Shown: piece after piece, positions 9,287 to 17,513 of the stretch
How the letters are laid out: the number at the start of each line of letters is the position of its first letter
How positions within the stretch are numbered: position 1 is the first letter of the stretch
Source: Archaeoglobus profundus DSM 5631
GTDB lineage: Archaea; Halobacteriota; Archaeoglobi; Archaeoglobales; Archaeoglobaceae
Assembly: GCF_000025285.1 (NCBI RefSeq)
Contig: NC_013741.1
Span: forward strand, 1,054,001-1,118,000
Direction of reading: 5' to 3'
Length of the DNA stretch: 64,000 nt
Notes under the pieces: generated by a model
Databases searched by the model: none
Told to the model about the DNA's origin: nothing
What the model saw: the letters and a program-made list of their open reading frames with translations, nothing else
Translations under genes and position numbers: made by a program

Positions 9287-10366
9287 ATCGTCTAAAGCTC
9301 TCAAGAATGCATCGTTCTCTTCCGGCTTTCCAACACTCACCCTAACACTGAATTCATCGCAACCCAAGAAGTTAGAGCAGTCTCTAACTATAACACCCCT
9401 TTTAATAAGCTCCAAGACGAATTCGCTCGCTTTGATTGGAGATTTCGTGAAAAGAAAGTTTGCTTGGGATGGAAAAGCTTTGATTCCTCTCTTTTTCAGT
9501 TCCCTAAACAACCTCTCCCTTTCAGCTTTAATTTTTTCAACACAATCTCTCATGTATTCTAAATCTCCCAGACACTGCAGAGCACAGAGCTGAGCAATTG
9601 TAGAGACTGGAAAAGGAGGACTTACAGCTTTGTAGTATTTGACGAGTTCTTCATCCATCACAGCGTAGCCTATTCTTAGATTGGCTAATCCGAAGGCTTT
9701 TGAGAATGTCCTCGAAATTATGACGTTCTCGTAATCTGAAAGCTTCAGTAAATTTTCATCGGCAAATTCTGCATAAGCTTCATCGATGAATACAGCACAG
9801 TCCACACTTTCAACAATAGCTTTTACATCCTCAAACCTTTCAGAGTTCCCCGTTGGGTTGTTAGGCGAGCAGATGAATATAAGCTTAGTCTTATTGCTTA
9901 CAGCATTTAGAATCGCATCCACATCTATTCCAAAATCTTCCCTTCTTTCAACGTTAATGACCCTAGCAGAGTAGATGCTTGAGAGAGTGTGGTAGTATGA
10001 GAATGTTGGGATAGGAATTATTACCTCATCACCCTTATCGACAAACATCTTGAAGATTGAATCCATTACTCCGTCGCTACCGGCACCCAAAACTATCCTG
10101 CTCTCTTCAACTCCCAAGTAATCGGCTAAAGCCTGCTTAAGCTCGGGAATCTCTTTGGGGTATACGTTAAAAAAACTGAAGTTCCTCAAAGCATCGTAAA
10201 CCTTAGGAGTTGGACCGTATGGATTCTCGTTCGATGCGAGCTTAATAGCTTTGACTCCGTAGAGTCTCTCAGCTTCTTCAACACTCAAACCCGATTTGTA
10301 CTCGTGGATTTCTATTCCTCTAATTTTTTCGAGGATCTTTCTATTCTTATCTCTATCGCGTTCCAT
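9269..10366 (-). CDS. hisC: Histidinol-phosphate aminotransferase
   Basis: The 365-residue protein is a fold-type I PLP aminotransferase of the HisC group. It shows ASNENPYGPTP near residue 44, GAGSDGVMD near 97, SPNNPTGN near 166 and the PLP-lysine motif ISRTFSKAFGLANLRIGY near 217, plus the C-terminal arginine in FSVRVSVG. It makes histidinol phosphate from imidazole-acetol phosphate. The ATG at 10366 has GGGGGTTGAGG before it and lies inside the preceding 55-codon gene, with a 55-base overlap, which suggests translational coupling. Confidence 0.92.
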   Translation of the reverse strand: MERDRDKNRKILEKIRGIEIHEYKSGLSVEEAERLYGVKAIKLASNENPYGPTPKVYDALRNFSFFNVYPKEIPELKQALADYLGVEESRIVLGAGSDGVMDSIFKMFVDKGDEVIIPIPTFSYYHTLSSIYSARVINVERREDFGIDVDAILNAVSNKTKLIFICSPNNPTGNSERFEDVKAIVESVDCAVFIDEAYAEFADENLLKLSDYENVIISRTFSKAFGLANLRIGYAVMDEELVKYYKAVSPPFPVSTIAQLCALQCLGDLEYMRDCVEKIKAERERLFRELKKRGIKAFPSQANFLFTKSPIKASEFVLELIKRGVIVRDCSNFLGCDEFSVRVSVGKPEENDAFLRALDDLLANL

Positions 10367-10479
10367 TCCTCAACCCCCTTAAGATTGGAAATTATTGCCA
10401 AGTTAACGTCTCTAACTATCGACTGAACGAACTTGTTCATTGGAATTCTCTTCCCGTCGATATGCAGGGTAACATTCAT
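10312..10479 (-). CDS. Small conserved archaeal protein ahead of hisC (55 aa)
   Basis: A 55-codon ORF runs from ATG at 10479 to TAG at 10312. It reads MNVTLHIDGKRIPMNKFVQ, then SIVRDVNLAIISNLKGVEE and WNAIEIRIERSSKKLEE. This resembles a family of very short archaeal proteins I recall from methanogens and Archaeoglobus, with a V-x-L-x-I-x-GKxIPxNxFV start and an LKGVEEW-x-x-IEIxI end; that match is from memory. It overlaps hisC by 55 bases in another frame and holds the hisC ribosome site. Function is unknown. The alternating hydrophobic start suggests a beta-hairpin followed by a helix. Confidence 0.68.
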   Translation of the reverse strand: MNVTLHIDGKRIPMNKFVQSIVRDVNLAIISNLKGVEEWNAIEIRIERSSKKLEE

Positions 10480-10509
10480 GACTTGAAGTCAATTGGTGGG
10501 ATAAAACGT

Positions 10510-11658
10510 TTACCAAAGGGCAATCAAAACTGTGAAGGTCGTTCCTATGAGGTCGGCAAGTGTTGTTATTGTAGGAACTGTTACGTTGTCGGGATCCAAG
10601 CCGAATCTGTAAGATACGAAGGCTAAGAGGTATCCCAAGAACATAACTACAAGTACGACAATTGGATAAAGCAAGAAGAACGCGTAGTTTATGTTCACAG
10701 ACTTTCCCAAGTTGATTGAGATCATGTATCCAAGGGAGTACATTATCACAGAGAGGGGAATAGATGTTGAGAGTAGCGAAACTATATCACTGGCAGATCT
10801 TATGTCAAATAGCTTGTCTATCTCACCTAAGTGAAGCCTAGTTGAGGTTTTCGAACCGATTACACAGCCATAATTCCCCAAGCTATCGAGAACAGCCGGA
10901 TAAAGTATGCTTAGTATAAATGTCTTGTATATGTATTCGCTGTAGCTTTCAAGTATACCACCCGAGATTCCCTCAACAATCGCAAGTATTACCAGAATCG
11001 TTGAGAGTTCAAAGAACGCTCTCTTATCTAACCTAAACTTCAGGAGTAGTACGAGGAACGTGAAAATCAAAGCTACCAAGACTATGTAGAACAAACCTCT
11101 ATCAACTTCAAAGAAAATTATGAAAGCTATTAGCATGGGTATTGTTAGCAGATCGGCTATAGAGGTTACGAGAGGAGAAGCAACGGCATCCGGGTCAACG
11201 CCCTTTCTAAAGGGAATTACTGAAACTACAGCAGTTGCGTAACTTAGCAATATGCTTACAAAGATAGTTGAAGATAGCAGAATTGCTAAAACTTCCAAAG
11301 CATTCCTTCCAACTTTAATAAATCCTACAAACCATAAGAGGATGACTGGTAAAAGAGAGAGAGTTATTCCCAAGATCAAGCCTTCAAAGACTTTTTTATC
11401 TCTTAAACTCGGTTTCATTTCACCCAAGAAGAGAGAAGTAGTAAATCGCGATGCCAATGCTCCGTATATGTTTCCCCTTAAACCCATTATTCCCGGTAGA
11501 ACAACCAGAATTAGTGGATAGCTGACCATCAACTTTTCGAAGTAACCACCCAGAAAAGTTCCTCCTACGAAGTCGAAAATTAAGCAGAGTAAAAGTGCGG
11601 GAAATGTGACCTTCCAAGCATCTTTGAAACCACCAAATTCAACTCTCACCAAGTTCAA
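10510..11658 (-). CDS. mgtE: MgtE/SLC41-type divalent cation transporter with two MgtE domains
   Basis: The 382-residue protein is almost all membrane, with about ten hydrophobic segments in two repeats. Each repeat has the MgtE pore signature: PGIMGLRGNIYGALASR (about 55-71) and DPDAVASPLVTSIADLL (about 154-170) in the first, PAVLDSLGNYGCVIGSK (about 253-269) and DPDNVTVPTITTLADLIG (about 357-374) in the second. No CBS or N-terminal regulatory domain is present, so it resembles the SLC41-like archaeal group, likely moving magnesium. It is divergent from the DUF432 gene, with 33 bases between starts. Confidence 0.88.
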   Translation of the reverse strand: MNLVRVEFGGFKDAWKVTFPALLLCLIFDFVGGTFLGGYFEKLMVSYPLILVVLPGIMGLRGNIYGALASRFTTSLFLGEMKPSLRDKKVFEGLILGITLSLLPVILLWFVGFIKVGRNALEVLAILLSSTIFVSILLSYATAVVSVIPFRKGVDPDAVASPLVTSIADLLTIPMLIAFIIFFEVDRGLFYIVLVALIFTFLVLLLKFRLDKRAFFELSTILVILAIVEGISGGILESYSEYIYKTFILSILYPAVLDSLGNYGCVIGSKTSTRLHLGEIDKLFDIRSASDIVSLLSTSIPLSVIMYSLGYMISINLGKSVNINYAFFLLYPIVVLVVMFLGYLLAFVSYRFGLDPDNVTVPTITTLADLIGTTFTVLIALW

Positions 11659-11691
11659 AACGTTTAAATGTATATGAACTTATCTAAGTGA
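11659..11691. promoter_or_regulatory. Compact divergent promoter of mgtE and DUF432/mscS
   Basis: Only 33 bases separate the two start codons. A TTTAAATG element at 11663-11670 is about 25 bases from the GTG at 11692 and would give a leaderless transcript to the right. A weaker TTAGATAAG element on the minus strand at about 11679-11687 is placed for mgtE. The two promoters must overlap, so transcription of the two genes may be mutually exclusive. Confidence 0.5.
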
Positions 11692-12396
11692 GTGTACGGA
11701 GAATACAACCTAGGAGAGCTAAAGCTTGAGAATGATAACTTCTGCTTATCGATTGAGCGTGATGGTGACTTCTACGTTTACGAGAGGGTATGTAAAGGAG
11801 ATTTGATGACAAAAAGGATTAAGGGCTTTGGCAAGATTATTTTGAATCCAGTTGAGCCAGTAAACTTGCCGAAGAACATTACAAGCTTGATAGAGATTGA
11901 GTTTAAAGAGAAGGTTGTAGTAGGGCCAAGATCGAAATTAACTATCTATGTAACGTTTCCAATTGAAATTGGTGTATTCGTCGTTAGTGATAGTAGCCTG
12001 AATGTACTCGACGTTTTTACACTTAACAGTTTGAAGTATACACTCTACGGAACCCCGGGAAGGGGTGTCATATGCAGATACTGGTTAAGCGACATTTACA
12101 CTTCACCACCAAGGCTCGATTGCCTTAGAGAGGGCATCATAGAACTCGAGATTTCGAATTCGTCAGACAACTGGGTTGAGGTGGGAAAGACGGTTTTGGA
12201 TGTTTACAGCATGAAGATATACTACGACGATTCGAGAGTAGTTTCCAAAGCTGTTATGAATGTAACATCGAGAGGAGTTGCCGAAACACAGTTTTTAGAT
12301 GGCAACTACAACATGAAAAAAGCTATAGAGATTTACGTTGCTAAGAAGTTGCAGGTATTGAAAAGGAGCTTTGTGATGGAGTGGGGGCTATGTTAG
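11692..12396 (+). CDS. DUF432 protein, partner of mechanosensitive channel
   Basis: This 234-residue protein belongs to DUF432, a euryarchaeal family usually encoded just before an MscS-type channel, as here. It is soluble, beta-rich and has no signal peptide. Features include VNLPKNITSLIEIEF and VGPRSKLTIYVTFPIEIGVF in the middle, and a C-terminal helix. The GTG at 11692 is the only good start near the promoter. It overlaps the channel gene by 7 bases. A cytoplasmic regulatory or assembly role for the channel is inferred from the pairing alone. Confidence 0.82.
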   Translation: MYGEYNLGELKLENDNFCLSIERDGDFYVYERVCKGDLMTKRIKGFGKIILNPVEPVNLPKNITSLIEIEFKEKVVVGPRSKLTIYVTFPIEIGVFVVSDSSLNVLDVFTLNSLKYTLYGTPGRGVICRYWLSDIYTSPPRLDCLREGIIELEISNSSDNWVEVGKTVLDVYSMKIYYDDSRVVSKAVMNVTSRGVAETQFLDGNYNMKKAIEIYVAKKLQVLKRSFVMEWGLC

Positions 12397-13208
12397 ACAT
12401 CCTAGGTTACGAGATTTATGAAGGAGTGACTGTCAGAGATGCGCTGACTGTTGTAGTGGTAATGTTGATAGCTGTTTTCATAGCCAGAGTTGTTACGATA
12501 AACGTTAGGCGGGCTTTGGCTGATAAAGTTAGAAGGGATCAGCTTGAAATCGTAGCAAAGGTCATCTATTATGGTATAATCGTAGTTGCCTTTCTCGGTG
12601 TCACACCACTCTTAGGATTGAATCTCTCCGGTCTTTTAGTGGCTGGAGGTATTGCGGGTATAGTCATCGGTTTTGCCAGTCAGAGCGTAGTTTCAAATTT
12701 TGTCTCTGGATTGTTTCTGCTTTGGGAGAGACCAATAAAGATAGGCGATGCAATACAAGTTGAAGGAGTAAGCGGGATAGTTGAAGATATACACGTGATG
12801 TCAACGGTTGTTAGGACTTTTAACGGCCTGTATGTAAGGATTCCAAACGAGAAGATGTTTACATCAAACATCGTCAACTACGTTGCGAATGTTGCGAGGA
12901 GGATTGAGTACATAATTGGAATAAGTTACGATGATGATGCTGACAAAGCTGTGGAGGTTATAAAGGGCGTTATCGAAGAAGAGCCTTTTGCTTTGAAGGA
13001 ACCTAGTCCAGATGTTTTTGTAGATAACTTAGGCGATAGTTCCGTAAACATAGTTGTCAGGTTTTGGGCGCCGGTGAGTGAGTGGTACGATGTTAAAAAG
13101 AGATTGCTATGGAAGATAAAGGTCGAGCTTGAGAAGAATGGAATTACAATTCCATTCCCGCAGAGGGTTCTTTGGTTTGCAAACGAAGTCAGGGTAAAGG
13201 AATCTTAG
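12390..13208 (+). CDS. mscS: MscS-family small-conductance mechanosensitive channel
   Basis: The 272-residue protein has three membrane segments (about residues 15-37, 57-78 and 85-110). The third carries the glycine/alanine-rich pore helix pattern (SGLLVAGGIAGIVIGFASQ), followed by SNFVSGLFLLWERPIKIGD and a cytoplasmic MscS beta/alpha vestibule with PNEKMFTSNIVNY. It releases solutes on hypo-osmotic shock. The ATG at 12390 with a GTGGGGG ribosome site is preferred to a GTG three codons upstream. It overlaps the end of the DUF432 gene. Confidence 0.93.
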   Translation: MLDILGYEIYEGVTVRDALTVVVVMLIAVFIARVVTINVRRALADKVRRDQLEIVAKVIYYGIIVVAFLGVTPLLGLNLSGLLVAGGIAGIVIGFASQSVVSNFVSGLFLLWERPIKIGDAIQVEGVSGIVEDIHVMSTVVRTFNGLYVRIPNEKMFTSNIVNYVANVARRIEYIIGISYDDDADKAVEVIKGVIEEEPFALKEPSPDVFVDNLGDSSVNIVVRFWAPVSEWYDVKKRLLWKIKVELEKNGITIPFPQRVLWFANEVRVKES

Positions 13209-13225
13209 AATCCAATAAAAATGAG

Positions 13226-13298
13226 AGCCACGGCCGGGATTTGAACCCGGGACCTTTGCCTTACCAAGGCAACGCTCTGCCAGCTGAGCTACCGTGGC
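13226..13298 (-). tRNA. tRNA-Thr (GGT anticodon)
   Basis: A full 73-base cloverleaf folds on the minus strand: acceptor GCCACGG/CCGTGGC, D arm GCTC/GAGC, anticodon stem TTGCC/GGCAA with loop TTGGTAA giving anticodon GGT, and T arm CCGGG/CCCGG with TTCAAAT. The discriminator base is T. No intron is present and CCA is not encoded. A TATA-like TTTTAATAA on the same strand lies about 25 bases upstream (13321-13329). Confidence 0.97.
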
Positions 13299-13320
13299 TT
13301 GGGACAATATTTCAACTCTC

Positions 13321-13329
13321 TTATTAAAA
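13321..13329 (-). promoter_or_regulatory. TATA box of tRNA-Thr
   Basis: The minus strand reads TTTTAATAA here, about 25-30 bases upstream of the tRNA 5' end, the usual position for an archaeal TATA box. A separate TTTAAAAC at about 13350-13357 faces the divergent gene at 13379. Confidence 0.5.
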
Positions 13330-13378
13330 CTCTTTCGATACCAAAAGGTTTAAAACGATTGTTCACACCTCCAAGCTT

Positions 13379-13645
13379 ATGGATGATTTCGAAGATATGG
13401 TGATATTAGAGGATGAAGAAGAATTGGATGCTGATGATGAGGTCAAGCTCGCAGAAATATACAAGCTCTCAAACAAGCTTTTCAAGCTCCTCGAAGATTT
13501 GAAGAGTCACGAGCTTAGGGAGGCCACAGCTTTAATGATAATAAGGGAACTCGTAGAAGATGACAAGTTACTGCTGGGATTGGCAAGTAAGATGCTCAGC
13601 GATCTAATCTATGGATTTGAAGATGACGAGAGTTACGTTTCCTAA
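13379..13645 (+). CDS. Small acidic conserved hypothetical protein
   Basis: This 88-residue protein is strongly acidic at both ends (EDEEELDADDE near the start, GFEDDESYVS at the end), with a leucine-rich helical middle (YKLSNKLFKLLEDLKSHELREATALMIIREL). I know no function for it. A TATA-like TTTAAAAC lies about 27 bases upstream. It overlaps the start of the HAD gene by about 23 bases, so the two are probably translated together. Confidence 0.72.
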   Translation: MDDFEDMVILEDEEELDADDEVKLAEIYKLSNKLFKLLEDLKSHELREATALMIIRELVEDDKLLLGLASKMLSDLIYGFEDDESYVS

Positions 13646-14183
13646 GCTCGTATTTTTCGACTTGGACGGAACTCTTATAGAGCCGATGGATTTTGAAAGG
13701 ATTAAGTTTGTTTTAGGCGTCGAAAGTCCAGTACTCGAAAATATTTTACACGACTCAGCAAAGATGGAAATCCTGAAGAGGTTTGAAATAGAACATGCGA
13801 TGAAAGCAAATTTGATGCCCCATACAATTACCGTATTAAAGAAATTCGAAGATCTTGGGATAGTAAGGGCATTAATAACCAGAAACTGCTTAGAGTCTGT
13901 CAAGATAGTTTGCAGGAGATTTGGATTGAAATTTGACGAAGTAATAACTAGAGAAATGGGGCATTTCAAACCCTCACCATACCACGTGATCAGACTGATC
14001 GAAAAATACGGTTTCAGAAAGGAAGATTGTCTAATAGTCGGAGATCACGAGTTCGACGTACTTACCGGGAAAAAAGCAGGAATTAGAACCGCAATAGTCC
14101 GAAAAAACAGTATGAATGCCGATTTCATCCTGAGAAGTTTAAAAGACCTTTTAGATATCGTGGAGTATGATGGGAAAGCTTAG
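13623..14183 (+). CDS. HAD-superfamily hydrolase
   Basis: The 186-residue protein has the HAD motifs in order: FFDLDGTL near residue 9 (nucleophile aspartate), a threonine in ALITRN near 79, a lysine in GHFKPSPYHV near 110, and VGDHEFDVLTGKKAG near 130. The spacing and small helical cap suggest a phosphoglycolate-phosphatase-like enzyme acting on a small phosphate ester; the substrate is unknown. The start could also be an ATG four codons upstream at 13611. It overlaps mqnP by 17 bases. Confidence 0.85.
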   Translation: MTRVTFPKLVFFDLDGTLIEPMDFERIKFVLGVESPVLENILHDSAKMEILKRFEIEHAMKANLMPHTITVLKKFEDLGIVRALITRNCLESVKIVCRRFGLKFDEVITREMGHFKPSPYHVIRLIEKYGFRKEDCLIVGDHEFDVLTGKKAGIRTAIVRKNSMNADFILRSLKDLLDIVEYDGKA

Positions 14184-15003
14184 AGATTACGCGGATTTTG
14201 TAAAGATAGAACACACCCTATTTGCACTACCGTTCGCATACTTGGGAGCTTTCATTGCTCAGAGGGGCTGGTTTGGACTAAAGCTGTTCGTACTGATAGC
14301 ACTGGCTTTTACCGGAATGAGAACGTTGGCCATGACTCTAAACAGAATTATCGATAGAGAAATAGATGCTTTGAATCCGAGAACAGCCAGCAGACATCTA
14401 CCATCTGGAAGGATGAGTTTGAAAGAAGCTTACGCAATCCTGTTGATTGCTTTGATAGTTTACGAGGTTTCAGCATACCTCATAAACGAAACGGCATTCA
14501 AGCTTTCACCCATTCCAGTGATAGTCGCCTACATCTATCCGTACCTCAAGAGGTTTACATGCCTATGTCACTATGTTCTCGGTTTAAACTTGGCTTTAGC
14601 TCCCTTAGGCGGGTGGGTTGCTGTCACAGATTCCGTGTTTTTCGATAAAACAATCTTGCTTTTAAGCCTAGCCGTGATATTCTGGGTAGCTGGATTCGAT
14701 ATTATCTACGCACTCCAAGACTTGGAGTTCGATAGGAGGTATGGATTGCATTCGATAGGTGCACATTTTGGTAAGAAATTCGCTTTAAGGCTGTCAGCCT
14801 TAAACCATTTTATCTTCTTTGTGCTGGTATTCTTATCCGCTACGATGTGGAGCAAGCTTGCAGTCATTGGTGCTGTTGTTATTGGTTTACTGCTAATATA
14901 TGAGCACCTAGCAGTTAGGAGGGGGGAGATAGAGACTGCCTTCTTCAAAGTCAATGCAACTATAAGCTCGATTTTGCTTTTGACATTCCTTTTGACTACG
15001 TGA
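14167..15003 (+). CDS. mqnP: UbiA-family prenyltransferase MqnP (menaquinone synthesis)
   Basis: The 278-residue integral membrane protein has about eight hydrophobic helices and the two aspartate motifs of UbiA prenyltransferases: LNRIIDREIDALNPRTASR (about 58-76) and IIYALQDLEFDRRYGLHS (about 178-195). The form of these motifs matches the MqnP group, which prenylates 1,4-dihydroxy-6-naphthoate in the futalosine route. mqnD at 2.5 kb supplies that substrate. An ATG one codon downstream is an equally possible start. It overlaps the HAD gene. Confidence 0.85.
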   Translation: MMGKLRDYADFVKIEHTLFALPFAYLGAFIAQRGWFGLKLFVLIALAFTGMRTLAMTLNRIIDREIDALNPRTASRHLPSGRMSLKEAYAILLIALIVYEVSAYLINETAFKLSPIPVIVAYIYPYLKRFTCLCHYVLGLNLALAPLGGWVAVTDSVFFDKTILLLSLAVIFWVAGFDIIYALQDLEFDRRYGLHSIGAHFGKKFALRLSALNHFIFFVLVFLSATMWSKLAVIGAVVIGLLLIYEHLAVRRGEIETAFFKVNATISSILLLTFLLTT

Positions 15004-15065
15004 TCAATAGCCTATTTGATGACGTTATCGAAACTCTTTTATTTTACAGTCTATAACTTCAGAAC

Positions 15066-15260
15066 ATGGAAGACTTGGAGTCAAAGATTTTGAAAGTTTT
15101 GAAAAGTGAAGGAGTACCTCTCGTAACTTCTGAAATCGCTGAGAAGATCGGTGTTGATAGGAGGGTTGTCTTAAGGAGACTTCAAAAGCTGGCTATAGAA
15201 GGGAAGATAAAGGGAAGGAAGATAGAGGCTGCCAACGGAATTTGGATTTGGTGGATTTAA
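15066..15260 (+). CDS. Small winged-helix DNA-binding protein
   Basis: The 64-residue protein is essentially one winged helix-turn-helix: LESKILKVLKSEGVPLVTSEIAEKIG, then VDRRVVLRRLQKLAIEGKIKGRK, with a short tryptophan-rich end (GIWIWWI). This looks like a minimal MarR- or LexA-N-like DNA-binding unit with no effector domain. It lies between mqnP and the PCNA gene with its own TATA-like stretch upstream (CTTTTATTTTAC). Targets are unknown; the adjacent replication genes are a possibility only by position. Confidence 0.75.
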   Translation: MEDLESKILKVLKSEGVPLVTSEIAEKIGVDRRVVLRRLQKLAIEGKIKGRKIEAANGIWIWWI

Positions 15261-15295
15261 GAAAGATTTAAATTTGTCCGATAAAACTTGAAACC

Positions 15296-16033
15296 ATGAT
15301 CAACGCTATAATAAACGGTGAGGTTATAAAGACCGCTGTAAAGGCCATAGTCTCCTTGGTTAGTGAGGCTAGATTCCATTTTAAAGAGGAAGGCTTGCAC
15401 TCAAGAGCTGTTGATCCCGCAAATGTTGCAATGGTAATTGTCGATATTCCGAGAGAGTCGTTTGACGTTTACACAATAGATGAGGAGAAGACGATAGGTG
15501 TTGACGTAAACAGGGTGAACGACATTCTGAAAACTGTAAAGAAGAAGGAACTTGTAGAGCTTAAGGTAGAAGATGAGAGCATTTTAAAGATAAAGTTTGG
15601 AAGCGTAGAATACAGCGTTGCCTTGATAGATCCCTCAGCAATAAGGAAGGAACCAAAGATTCCTGAATTGGAGCTTCCGGCTAAGGTCGTACTCGATGCC
15701 GGAGAATTTAAGAAGGCCATACAGGCAGCAGACAAAATTGCGGACCATGTAGTCTTTAGAACGGACGAAACGGGCTTCTACATCGAGGCCAAAGGAGACA
15801 TAGACAAGATAGTATTCCACATGGGCGAGATGGAGTTAATAGAGTTTAACAAGGAGAAGGCAAGGTCGATGTTCAGCGTAGAGTACCTGAAAGAGTTTGT
15901 TAAGATTGCAGGGAGCGGAGATATACTTACGATCTACTTGGGAGACGATTATCCAGTAAGGTTGATATTTGACGTCGCAGATGGAAAGTTGAAGGTCGAG
16001 TACATACTGGCACCGCGTATCGAAGCAGAATGA
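15296..16033 (+). CDS. pcn: DNA polymerase sliding clamp PCNA
   Basis: The 245-residue protein has the length and two-domain repeat of archaeal PCNA: SEARFHFKEEGLHSRAVDPANVAMV near residue 22 (domain 1), an interdomain region around IRKEPKIPELELPAKV (about 117-132), and a C-terminal YLAPRIE-like end (YILAPRIEAE). It forms the trimeric ring that tethers polymerase, Fen1 and ligase. Its TGA overlaps the priL ATG as ATGA. Confidence 0.96.
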   Translation: MINAIINGEVIKTAVKAIVSLVSEARFHFKEEGLHSRAVDPANVAMVIVDIPRESFDVYTIDEEKTIGVDVNRVNDILKTVKKKELVELKVEDESILKIKFGSVEYSVALIDPSAIRKEPKIPELELPAKVVLDAGEFKKAIQAADKIADHVVFRTDETGFYIEAKGDIDKIVFHMGEMELIEFNKEKARSMFSVEYLKEFVKIAGSGDILTIYLGDDYPVRLIFDVADGKLKVEYILAPRIEAE

Positions 16034-17145
16034 AGAGACCTTTTCTACCAATTTTACCATTTCTAGCTCGATACCCCTTCTTGAGCTATTCGAAGATTTT
16101 TGAATTTACACAGGAGGAAATCTTATCCGACCTTGAAGATGCTAAAGAGTTCGTTAAGACCGTACTTGAAAGTGATGTAGAAAATGTTACAAAGCCCTTG
16201 AAGCTTCTGTGCTCTGACTGTGGTGTCAGAGAGGAATGTGAGGGTTTTGAATGTTGTACTTATCCAGCCAAAGATTATAGTGTAATGTTGAACCGTGCTG
16301 AGAAGGCTGTCCTGAAGTGGCTTAGGATAATTACCATCGTTTCAAATCTAGACGATTTCCTGAGGAGGAGGTTCGCTGTCAGGATGTCAAGAGTATACAG
16401 AGAGATGCTAAAGGCAGAGATGGACGATTTTTTGATAGTCGTTGCGTGGGATTTGGGCTTAAGGCTCGACAAATCCACAGATTTGTTCGGTTATTTGAAG
16501 AGCTACTACGTGATGCCAAAGCCGTTTGCGGTCGATCTTGTAGATTATCTTAAGCTCGCTGTAAGAATTAAGGATGAAAGCTGGAAACTCGTAAACAGGA
16601 AGGTCGTTAAAGGATACGTGTATCTGAGCAGAGATGAGTTTGTCAGGTTGATAGAAGAACTTATGAAGGACAAATTCATGGAAAGGTTGCCGATCAAGGT
16701 CGATGTCGATCTTGGAGTGAAGGTTAAGAGAGAATACAAATTCGAAAGCTTACCGATCGAATTTGAATGCTTTCCAGAATGTATGAAGAAGATAATAGCC
16801 GATTTAAATGAGGGTAAGAACGTTCCTCACACCGGCAGATTTGCAATTGCATCTTTTCTGATAAACTTGGGTTGCAGTGTCGATAAGGTAGTCGAGATTT
16901 TCAGAAACGCCCCAGATTTTGATGAGGACAAGACGAGGTATCAGGTTGAGCACATAGCAGGCATGAGGGGAAAGGGAGAGAAGTACATAGCTCCAAGTTG
17001 CGAAACTATGAAGAGCTGGGGGCTCTGCATTTGGAACTGTGAAATCGATCATCCCATAAAATACTACAGGAGGTGTTTGAGTGAAAGAAGAGGTGGTGGC
17101 AAGAGGGCATCCAAACGTAAGAGCAACACATCGAACGACACTTGA
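16030..17145 (+). CDS. priL: DNA primase large subunit PriL
   Basis: The 371-residue protein matches archaeal PriL, the regulatory subunit paired with PriS. Four C-terminal cysteines that would bind the 4Fe-4S cluster are present: in PECMKK (near 255), APSCETMKSWGLC (two, near 323-332) and YRRCLSE (near 350), around the HTGRFAIASFL segment. Unusually, a second cysteine group lies at C61, C64, C70, C75 and C76. It is coupled to pcn by an ATGA overlap and overlaps the DUF371 gene by 65 bases. Confidence 0.92.
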   Translation: MKRPFLPILPFLARYPFLSYSKIFEFTQEEILSDLEDAKEFVKTVLESDVENVTKPLKLLCSDCGVREECEGFECCTYPAKDYSVMLNRAEKAVLKWLRIITIVSNLDDFLRRRFAVRMSRVYREMLKAEMDDFLIVVAWDLGLRLDKSTDLFGYLKSYYVMPKPFAVDLVDYLKLAVRIKDESWKLVNRKVVKGYVYLSRDEFVRLIEELMKDKFMERLPIKVDVDLGVKVKREYKFESLPIEFECFPECMKKIIADLNEGKNVPHTGRFAIASFLINLGCSVDKVVEIFRNAPDFDEDKTRYQVEHIAGMRGKGEKYIAPSCETMKSWGLCIWNCEIDHPIKYYRRCLSERRGGGKRASKRKSNTSNDT

Positions 17146-17506
17146 AGTTACGAAGGAAAAGGATCTAACACCTAGGGGAGACTGTATAATAGGTGTAAGG
17201 GCGGATAAGTCTTTGAAGGATTTTAACGATGAGATTAAAGATTGGTTGAGAAAGGGTATGCCCGTTTTAATAGAGGTATTACTGCCAGACTACGGTTTGA
17301 AGGATTTTCTTAAAGCGTATGGCAGTCCAAAGCTCACGTTTAAGCATGAAACAGACATAGTGATAAGAAAGAGTGAATTCGTTTGCGATAGGACTTTGGC
17401 GATAAAATCGAGTAAATCGGCTAGAGATATTGATAGAGAGATAGTCGAACTGCTGAAAGATCCAAAAACTGAACTCCTGCTTATCGTAAAGCCCTTAAAA
17501 AAATAA
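17081..17506 (+). CDS. DUF371 family protein
   Basis: The 141-residue protein belongs to the archaeal DUF371 family, recognisable by GHPNVRATHRTTLEVTKE near the start, RGDCIIGVRADKSL and the C-terminal RDIDREIVELLKDP. The fold is probably beta-rich and the function is unknown. The GTG at 17081 has a strong AGGAGGTG ribosome site and lies 65 bases inside priL, in another frame, so expression is probably tied to priL. Confidence 0.88.
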   Translation: MKEEVVARGHPNVRATHRTTLEVTKEKDLTPRGDCIIGVRADKSLKDFNDEIKDWLRKGMPVLIEVLLPDYGLKDFLKAYGSPKLTFKHETDIVIRKSEFVCDRTLAIKSSKSARDIDREIVELLKDPKTELLLIVKPLKK

Positions 17507-17513
17507 TTGAAGA

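Noticed and set aside
13107-13307. Minus-strand frame with AQLAERCLGKAKVPGSNPGRGSH
   Set aside because: It is the usual false translation of a tRNA gene (tRNA-Thr at 13226-13298).
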